Of a DNA stretch of 64,000 bases, positions 55,936 through 64,000 are shown piece after piece (the first letter of the stretch is position 1; each line of letters begins with the position of its first letter). Where the stretch lies: positions 5,272,001 through 5,336,000 of the forward strand of contig NC_088321.1 of the NCBI RefSeq assembly GCF_910592395.1, written 5' to 3'. The stretch is from Lineus longissimus (lineage: Eukaryota; Nemertea; Pilidiophora; Heteronemertea; Lineidae). The translations under genes and the position numbers were made by a program. Under the pieces are notes generated by a model. It did no database searches and was not told where the DNA came from. It saw only the letters and a program-made list of their open reading frames with translations.

Positions 55936-57136
55936 GGGAAGTATACGTCATTGCCCACAAAGATGGATGGGAAGGTTGGAATAGGTAATCTGTTTGCTGA
56001 TAATTACAGAGCTCTCCAGCGCTCTATAACTCTGTCTCACATCGTGATGATGATTTGAAATTGTTGCAGGGTAAAATAGAAAATTATATCATAAACAATT
56101 GTTGTGTCGGTAAATGAAAAACCTCCTACAATGTCGAAGTAGACAGTATAGCAGGCGCTATTAAACGCCTGAAGAAGGGTAAAAAGGACAGTATTAATAA
56201 CGTATCCTCTAATAATTTTATGCACAACGGAAGCTGCATGTTTATCTCACCTTCGTGTTAAACACAATGATATCTCATGGTTTCTGCCCTAGTGATTTCT
56301 CTACGTCTACTGTTGTCCCTATTCCTAAGAATACGAGAAAATCATTTAATGTTTCTGAGAATTACCTTGGTATTGCACTGAGTAGCATAATTGGTAAGAT
56401 TTTAGATTGTATCATTCTAGATAAATATAGTGTGTTTTTGTCAACAAAAGACAGCCAATTTGGTTTCAAAAAGAATCTGTCAACTACAAGCGGCAGTTTT
56501 ATGATTGAAGAAGTTATTATATAGGTATTTCAGTAACAATGACACCCTGTGTATTGTGTCATGCTTGATGCATCCAAAGCGTTTGATTGTGTGAATTACA
56601 TCATGCTCTTCAAGATTCTGCGAGGTAGAGGTATTTGTCCCCTTATATCACGTTTACTACTGACTCTGTACCACACAGACAATTTGTGTTAAGTTGGACC
56701 AATATGCGTCCCCCACCTTTATGGTTTCAAATGGCGTAAAACAGTGCGGTGTTTCATCACCAACCCTGTTCAATATGTACATAGGAGAGCTTCTGGATGG
56801 GTTGCAGCGGACAGGTATCGGCTGCCATATAGGTCACATCTTTTGTGGGGCATTCGCTTACGCGGATGATGTTATAATTGGAGTACCGTCGCTTTTAGCT
56901 TTGTGGACAATGCTCGGGGTTTGTGACAAATTCTCCATAAAGTATAGTATAAAATTCAATGCCACAAGAGTAAATTGCTTGTATTTAGAATGCAAAGGGT
57001 TGACGAAATCACGGTGTTTTCTTATGATATTTAATGGTATCCATTGTTAAGCACACTGCACGCTAGCACTTTCACACATACACTAGATAAATGTACTTCT
57101 ATTCATTTACGAAATAAACATATATATATATTGGTC
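55936..57136 (+). pseudogene. Inserted non-LTR retrotransposon fragment (RT)
   Basis: Plus strand, opposite to its host element. Frames with shifts include AIKRLKKGKKDSINN (56150-56200), SDFSTSTVVPIPKN (about 56295), NGVKQCGVSSPTLFNMYIGE (about 56725) and the catalytic YADD near 56860 (AFAYADDVIIGVPS). This pattern suggests the CR1/Jockey group. It ends in 'aaataaacatatatatat', a 3' tail with simple repeat. It splits the minus-strand element into 57137-57570 and 53590-55935. Confidence 0.75.
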
Positions 57137-57570
57137 TTATGGTATCTCCAGTCTATCAAGAGGTAGTTGCTTGTCAACGGCGCAACAGATGTTATAGATC
57201 TTGATCTCCTGATTGTTGGTGAGCAGCTTGATTCCATTGATATCTGCTTCCTTGTTTGTGTCAATGGTGAAGTTTTGTACTGGGATAAAGTTATGTACCA
57301 AGACTAAGATTCCACCCTTATGTCTGTCGAAGCGATCCATGCGGATTGTTTGGTATCCCCGCATGGTGAACCTTTGCCTTTCAGTGAGCTGGGCCTCCTG
57401 AATGCAAGCAACATCTATCTTCTCTGTTTGCAGCCTTTCGGTGAGAGCGGCCTTCTTGTTGTAGATACCCTCTGCATTCTACTGTAGAATGTTCAGCATC
57501 CTTGCCTGATCTTCTTTGGCTTTGCTCATTTGGCCAGTAGATTTCTCCTTATCCATTGTACATGTCTCCT
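57137..57570 (-). pseudogene. Non-LTR retrotransposon: endonuclease part
   Basis: Minus strand. AP-endonuclease N-terminal region: NILQ, stop, NAEGIYNKKAALTERL, then EKIDVACIQEAQLTERQRFT, then MRGYQTIRMDRFDRHKGGIL, then EIKIYNICCAVDKQLPL. The first catalytic Asn lies in NAEG and the Glu in IQEA. One in-frame TAG interrupts the start. It belongs to the same original element as 53590-55935, now separated by the plus-strand insertion. Confidence 0.8.
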
Positions 57571-58020
57571 GGCTCCTCAAGACATGGTATAGGGACCACC
57601 CGTAGCATGTGGTGGACCCCATCGAGGCTTGGGGCCCGGCACCCGTCCAGCCTGGTGGGTCTTCACAGATCGAGCACCATCTCTAATACGGTTATGTTTG
57701 TCCATCATGAGAGTAGAGTGCGTAACATCCTAGTTATGCGCCGAATTGGCCAGATGTTTCCGTCTTCGGCGTGCCAAATGACCCTTTGGTGGGGAGATTG
57801 GATGGGTGAGTGCCAGGGCGTGTCCACATGCCAGTGGGCCTGCGTACACTGCACGTCTGGGGCTCCAATCTGCTCCGAGATCCCCAGCAGGCTTTGCCTA
57901 GAGCCGCAAGGTGTCCAGTTACCGCAGGCCACCCCGGATAGGAACTGCTGGAGTCTTGATAGAGTAGAGGCTATGTACTGACAGGAGGAGACTTACATAC
58001 AGTACATCTGCTCCTCTTTT
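57571..58020 (-). other. Possible ORF1 remnant of the minus-strand element
   Basis: GC-rich sequence directly upstream of the endonuclease on the minus strand, with open stretches but no clear zinc knuckle. Assigned by position only. Confidence 0.3.
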
Positions 58021-60171
58021 TACCCGAGGGCTAGCCAGCGGCAGAAGCTGAAAGCGAGAAAGGTATTGAGGCACCTATAGCTACTCTACACTACGCTAAA
58101 GCACTAGACGCGTCACACCACCCTGTTTTAAAACCACGTGGCCCACTTACCTCTAATTAAAAGCTAATTAACTCTATTATAATAGGTAAAAATTGAAAAT
58201 TTTATGCAAATGGGAAGATAACTGTTGGAACTAAATCATACATTGAAATAAATATATTCCAGTTTGTGAGTAATATGTTATAGATATTTTTTGTTGGAAG
58301 CACACTGAATGTGTCAAAGGTGAACCCTAGCCTCAAGGTGTATGAAAGGAGTTGCCTTCTGGCATTGTGGTTCCTGCGCCAGCCAAGAACCTCAAACAGT
58401 CGGATGAAAACATTGCAGTTTTTAGGAGGAGAAAATCTGATGGAGGAAATGAGGTAATCTGTCTGAAACTAGAAGCTTTACTGCAATGCTACAAATTCAT
58501 GAAATAACTTTTTTCTCTCGCTATTTCTAGGAAAATGGAAGGCTGGCAGGCTATGCGTTTTGCTTGGTACTTTTATTACTCAGTTTTAAACATGTTAAAA
58601 TAAATGCGATTCTACCCTACAAATAAAAATTTTCCTGGCAAAAAACTGAAAACTGTTTTTTGCTGCTGATCGGAGTATTGTCTTGACCTCGATGTCGAAG
58701 GCTGCGGCAAACGCCGAACTTCATTTGTACTGTGATTAATTATCTACCTTGTTAATTTTTTATCATTAATGAAAGATAAGGATCCACTGTTTGAAATGGC
58801 ATTTTTACTGCATTTTAGCTCTTTTGGGGGAAATGTGGTAATAGATCGTTTTTCCTTCCAACCAAGCTATGTTGATGGGCAGAGACCTGTATTCATCCAC
58901 GACCGGAAGTGTGGCACAGTCACATAGAGCTTATCAAAATGTCAAGTTGTGGTTAATACATGGCTGGGATGGACCAAAGTGGAATTAATTCTCAATCTGT
59001 GGTTGATTCTTAATCTACAGAGTCAGGCCATCACAGAAATATGCTTTTTGATAATATATTTAAGAAAATGTGGTCTCACTGGTCAGTTTAGAACTTGTAC
59101 TTTGACAGGGCCATATCAATGCGCCAGTGACGTTTTGATGGATATGGTGTACGGAAATCTTTTTTTCTGAGGCAATCGGTATTGTAATTTTTTAAAACTT
59201 TATTATGCTATTGGCAAAGGGTTCTTCTTGACACATATAAAATTTTGTGCAGATTGATTGGTCCAATGAGTACTTTTTTTACCAAAACCTATGCACAACA
59301 ATGTACACGTAATGTACACATGTTTTAATAGAGGACTCTGGCCTGATGTATAGAAAACTAAGACCATTAAGATTACACCTACTCCTTACATCCAATACGG
59401 CGATCGCATTTTCCCTTTTTAAATCGGTGTGGCCTGACTTCATATTGCTGTTGGTCTTCATCAATATTTAAATAACGTAGCCTTTCTTTGAAAATGATAG
59501 TATGTCATTCAAAATTCACACATTAGGCACAAACAGACATAATTTTTATTTAGTTTTGGGTATGTAGCTTTCCAAATAGCATTCCGCGAAGTTACTATTT
59601 ATAGCTCAAAAGGTCATTTGCATAAGATATTGATGTCGTTTTAGTCACGTGACAGTCGGACATCGACACTCATTTCTACGCATTTGAGCTTATTTCAAAG
59701 TCAATTATCTTTGACCCTGCATTGTTTTTAGCATGAATGATACCATAGAGTCAGAGAGAGAAATATTCAGAACAATTATGTAGTATTTCCAACACTCGGA
59801 CATGTGCCAGATTGAATCTAACTGCCCTAGTTAGAAAGCCTGAATCCATTACGAAACCGCATGTTTGTCCGACATTGCCTGTAATTCAGCGATGGGGAAA
59901 TAGAGGGCAGCAGCTGCAGTGACGTCATCTTTGCGGAATGCTATTGAATGCACAGTGACCTTTCTGGCGAGTACATGTTTATAAAAGCGGCAGCTGCCAT
60001 TCTTGAGTTCGACACCTGTCAACTTAACTACAGGGAGGGGCATGCCTGAATTAAAAGATTCTAACTTTTAAAACCGAGGAAGTCCATATATGGCAAGTGC
60101 AAGTATTGGATGGGATGACAGAATTATAAAGCAAGATTGACCAAACCTGATCATGTATGTGACTCACTTAC
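58021..60171 (-). other. Kinase intron DNA
   Basis: AT-rich. A 64-codon minus frame at 60043-59849 starts with ATG (MPLPVVKLTGVELKNGSCRF) but has no splice support. No repeats recognised. Confidence 0.4.
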
Positions 60172-60298
60172 ACTTGATATCCCTATGGGCTATGTGTTTC
60201 CCATGGAGGAACTGAATGCCACAGAGAATCTGATACGTGTAGCTTCTTAGTTTGTCCTCAGTCAGTGGCTGTCCGGCTATCTTCTTTGTCAAAGATCC
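60172..60298 (-). CDS. MAP3K-like protein kinase, exon 2 (subdomains V-VIb)
   Basis: 127 bases: 42 codons plus one base. Acceptor TTTATTTCACAG, donor GTAAGTG. Encodes GSLTKKIAGQPLTEDKLRSY and TYQILCGIQFLHGKHIAHRD, then IK. It contains the hinge-proximal GSL, helix E and the catalytic loop HRDIK with the catalytic Asp. It joins in phase to exon 1 (MEYLTG before GSLTKK) and exon 3. It was too short to appear as a long open frame and was found by the HRD motif. Confidence 0.92.
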
Positions 60299-62445
60299 CT
60301 GTGAAATAAATATGTTTGAAGGTTATCGAAAAAAGCCATTTCACGCAATTTGAACATCGAGGAAAACGACATACATTTAAGGGTCAATAAAGGCATTGAC
60401 TAAACAACATGCCGTAGTCCGGTAAGTAGAAGTTAGCTTTTAAAATGCCAGACGCCCCTTCCAGCAAACCCATTTCATGTCTCTGCGCGAACCTGGTACG
60501 CTGGGCTTGTTCCGAAACAGTGCTAATGCTCCTATGTACAGAATGAAATATCATTGTCCGAGGACACATCATGAGAGCTGTTGCATTGCGATACATAGCA
60601 GGCCTCCATTAGACTGTGTGTTCGCCGATATTCTGGTCATGGTAATGTCGGTTCTGGAATAGCGTGCATCCGTGTTGTAGGTTGGAATTGGAAAGAATGG
60701 ACATAAACAAGACAGTGCATATGTTTTAGCACTTTTGATTGCCATTTCGGCCGTAAGAAAGTGATATGAATTTGGCACAGTAGCGGCTCTCTGGGACCTC
60801 ACAAACAACTATGCCCGCGATTTCCAGCGGGTGAATTCTTGCTTTAAGGTGACTGTGATTATACAGTATTGGGGCTTATATGGTATGATCCGACCTGGTC
60901 ATCAGCTGTGCTCTCATTAGAGAGTATTCACAGACATTCAATAATCGGCCAGAGACTATAAGGAAAATATAAAACATAAACTTCGCAGAATAAAATGTCT
61001 TGTTTTCTTCGTCAGTGGTTTGCCTGATCAGGGAATAAAATCAGCTCGGTGTACATAATTGAAGGTCATAATTTTAATTTGTGTTCGTAGTCGTGGAATG
61101 TAGGTTATGACTTTTGAACACTCACTTGCCTGGTTTTCCCGATAGAGGCGCAACTGTCTAATTATGAAAAATGTGCACCGAGCATTATCCGTGAGTTATA
61201 TATGAAACAGTTTTCAAATAAAAAAGATGTGTTTTGGCATAAGGAATACAATTCACAAAACATATCCAACTTTTATCCCCGTTTTAAGCATTATATTATG
61301 TTAGCTCTCCAAGAGGGCAATACTTTTTTAATGTTTAGTTATTCATATCTTGCATGTATTGTATTGTATTCTTTATGTCAAAATAAATCCTTTTATCGCA
61401 ATATTACGGATAATGCTCAGTGCATACTACAACGACTGCTGAACGACTGTTGTCACATTTTTCATGATCAGACAGTGGCGCCCCTATCGGGAAAACCGGG
61501 CAAGTGGATTTTCAAAAGTCATAACCTGGAATTTAGACCACGATTGAGGGGGTAAATTTTTTTTTACTGCTTGAAATGCCCGGATGGTCAGAAAAATACC
61601 ATGATGGCGTGTTTTCTTCAAATTGTTAAACTTCGCCAATAGATCGATATTTAACAAAATATTTTCTTATAAAAACATTACACTTGCATGTATTATCGCA
61701 GTTAAAGGCAAAGCATAGGCACAAAACAAAGTGGCATTTTGTTCTCCAAAAGAGCCGCTTTAGGCACCGATTCCCCCCCCCCCCGAAATTGCCTTGAAAA
61801 TACACAAAAAGATACACACCGGGGATGTTCTACTCCTCTTATAATTAGCATGAAGAATTCACAAAGACTCAGAATTTGGAACTTCAGAATTGAAAAAAAA
61901 TCAAATTAAAGCTAACTTTAACTTGCAGTGCTACAGCAAAAATTTGCAAAACCTCGCCTTTCCTGCCCAGCATTTATATGGGGCCATGCTGCAATTTATT
62001 TTAAAATATCATGGTGTTGTAAAAAAGTTATGAGAGTAAATATGTTTTCACTCGATGTCGATGATTTACATTCTTACCAATTACAGTCTAATTAATGACT
62101 TTAAGCCAAACTCAAAACATATTGTGACATTTGGTTCAGAACAGTACAAATCTTTGTTCTCAAAACGTTTTTGTCGTGCCATCGTTTCAACTCCTAACAA
62201 AGTTATCTTAAAAGTTTTGTAACACATTTTATTATAGGTGTATAGAGTCACCTTAAGAATGGTAGTAGCTTGATAATTCATGACACTTTGAAAACATATT
62301 TTGATAAAACACGCCAGGTTCACCACTGCCTTGAAATGAGTTAATCCCATACTATTGCATGTCGGTCGTGTCAGTTCGGGAAATGCGGCACTGCTAAAGT
62401 GGCCGTATATTGGCGACTGATCTAATTCCACAATTTGGATCTTAC
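60299..62445 (-). other. Kinase intron with an inverted repeat
   Basis: Two inverted copies at about 61070-61195 and 61408-61550 (shared 'ccgatagaggcgc', 'ggttatgacttttgaa', 'gcattatccgt'). The rest is AT-rich, with a C homopolymer near 61775. Confidence 0.6.
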
Positions 62446-62586
62446 CCCAGTCAAATATTCCATTCCAATGTACCACTTGCCAGTAGCCTCATCATTATGC
62501 TCGAAGTAATATTGTACGATATGTTGATGCTTGTATTGACTGATCTCGCACATTATCTTCACCTCATTCAAAAGGGCTTCACCTTC
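62446..62586 (-). CDS. MAP3K-like protein kinase, exon 1 in view (subdomains III-V)
   Basis: 141 bases, 47 codons, phase 0 at both ends. Acceptor ATTTTGCAG, donor GTAAGA. Encodes EGEALLNEVKIMCEISQYKH and QHIVQYYFEHNDEATGKWYI, then GMEYLTG. The helix C Glu (in ALLNEVKIM), the HQHIVQYY strand and the hinge MEYL are those of STE11/MAP3K kinases. These kinases phosphorylate MAP2Ks in stress and growth signalling (family knowledge). The exon(s) with the glycine loop and ATP-binding Lys should lie upstream (higher coordinates), probably outside the window. Confidence 0.9.
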
Positions 62587-63073
62587 CTGCAAAATAATTG
62601 TTTTACCATCAATAAAAAACATCAATATCTGTGGCTGAAACATACGACCACGGTCGCATACGGCACATATCTCTTGTTTGCAGTGGCAGTGGTCTGACCC
62701 AGTGCCAGTGCCTGAGTGCCAAGAATCATCCCAAATTACCTCTCCGATATGCGATGAGTATGAAACAAATACAAATTTCCCAATATCCCTTTCAGCCTCC
62801 TCAAGGACTCAAGATAGCGATAGTTGCGCTCCTAGGTTCCTAGGTTACTACATTATGCAAATGAGTATATCTCCCCCGAAAACCAAGACTTGCGGTTAGG
62901 GAGAACGTGTCAACCGGCTTCTGATTGGTAAAGCAGGATGACGTCAAAGTAAACATAGTGCACATGCGCGTCATCCAGATGAGGTCACATGGCCGTACTC
63001 GCGTTATTTTTAGCAATGCCATGTGTGTTTGTTTACATTTTGAAATGAAGTCGGTTTTATGGTATTTCTTTCA
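62587..63073 (-). other. Kinase intron or upstream DNA
   Basis: Searched on the minus strand for a glycine-rich loop and VAVK-type exon; none found. Confidence 0.5.
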
Positions 63074-63126
63074 TTAGCTCACCTCTTAGCAGAGGTGAGC
63101 TTATCCCATACCGTGGCGTCCGTCGT

Positions 63127-63191
<65 letters not shown>

Positions 63192-64000
63192 CGTCGTCCG
63201 TTAGCAGGGCACGTTTCGTAACTGTTAGAGCTATTGAGTTGAAACTTGGTACACATGTACCCTTATGTAATGACACCTTGGAGACCAAGTTTCGGTCCGA
63301 TTCGTTTCATGGTTTGGCCACCAGGGGGCCAAACGTTAAAAGTGAAAATATGCAATATCTCCCTTAATAGTAGTCGGGAAATTTTGAAAAAAATATGGTA
63401 GGTACTTCTAGCAAAGGTGCATCATATATCCTCCGGGTTTTTGATTTGCCCTCCTTTTCAAGGTCACAGAGGTCAAATAGTGTAAATTGGCCGTTAGGAT
63501 GTAACGATGGCACGTTTCTAAACTGCAATGACTATTGATCCCAAATTTGGTACACATTTACCCCTTAGTCAGGTAATCTCAGGGACCGAAGTTTGGTCCA
63601 ATATGATTCACCACTTGACCACCAGGGGGCAAAATCCAAAAACCTTAAAAATTTGATTATTCCTTAACTTCTTGCCCGATTGCCACCAATTTGATATCAT
63701 GGGTACATCTAACCGCCATACAATATATGTCACACAGGTTTTTAATTTGACCTTCTTGTCAAGGTCACAGAGGTCAAATGGCGTAAATTGGCCGTCAGGC
63801 CGTAACTATGGCACGTTTCTTAACTGCAATGACTATTGATCACAAATTAAGTACACATGTACCCCTTGGTCAGGTGTTCTCAGGTACCAAAGTTTGGTGC
63901 GATCTGATTTGCCGTTTGGCCTCCAGGGAGGGGGCCAAATCCTAAATTCTTCAAAATGCCATTATTCCTAGTATTACTTGCCTGATTGGCACCAATTTTA
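63074..64000 (+). mobile_element. Hairpin-ended repeat, copy C (cut by window end)
   Basis: Same orientation as copy A and very similar to it. Terminal hairpin at 63074, a long (TCG)n tract at about 63130-63190, AGGTCACAGAGGTCA at 63461 and 63762, and CCACCAGGGGGC at 63318 and 63619. Its far end is outside the window. Confidence 0.85.

Overview
Eukaryotic genomic DNA: the genes are split by spliceosomal introns (GT-AG junctions that keep frame), and most of the window is intron, transposon and tandem repeat. The transposon mix (BEL/Pao, PIF/Harbinger, non-LTR elements, tRNA-derived SINEs, hairpin-ended repeats) and an excess of the octamer TAGGCCTA suggest a marine invertebrate animal, perhaps a deuterostome. 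Placement below phylum level is not supported.

Two host genes are clear. (1) The C-terminal four exons of GTF2E2 (TFIIE beta subunit) lie on the plus strand at 1699-1884, 8789-8885, 9188-9303 and 10587-10697. Their first intron holds a 1.15 kb hairpin-ended repeat, a 3.7 kb satellite of about 57 units of 64 bp, and MITE-like repeats. At three of these exons a minisatellite overlaps the splice site itself. (2) A STE-group, MAP3K-like protein kinase lies on the minus strand in four exons (62586-62446, 60298-60172, 46374-46182, 42253-about 41956) that join in frame from subdomain III to XI. Its N-lobe start is not in view. Its 13.8 kb intron holds nested non-LTR retrotransposons and other repeats.

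Between 10946 and 21212, about 250 bp past the GTF2E2 stop codon, sits a BEL/Pao LTR retrotransposon with 220 bp LTRs, a CATGT target duplication and a damaged gag-pol. A 3.5 kb Harbinger transposon (16478-20015, 50 bp perfect inverted ends) is inserted near the end of its pol frame. The two Harbinger genes, a DDE transposase on plus and a MADF-domain protein on minus, are interleaved: each one's second exon lies inside the other's intron.

The stretch 21.5-42 kb has no recognised host gene. It holds a hairpin-ended repeat relative (27.55-28.88 kb), short tandem repeats, and three foldback structures in a row. The best defined is at 39236-40560, with long palindromic arms and a perfect 9 bp target duplication. 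Three copies of the hairpin-ended repeat (2.1, 52.3 and 63.1 kb) plus the diverged relative carry a recurring AGGTCA direct repeat (spacing 3) and a CTCF-core-like 12-mer.
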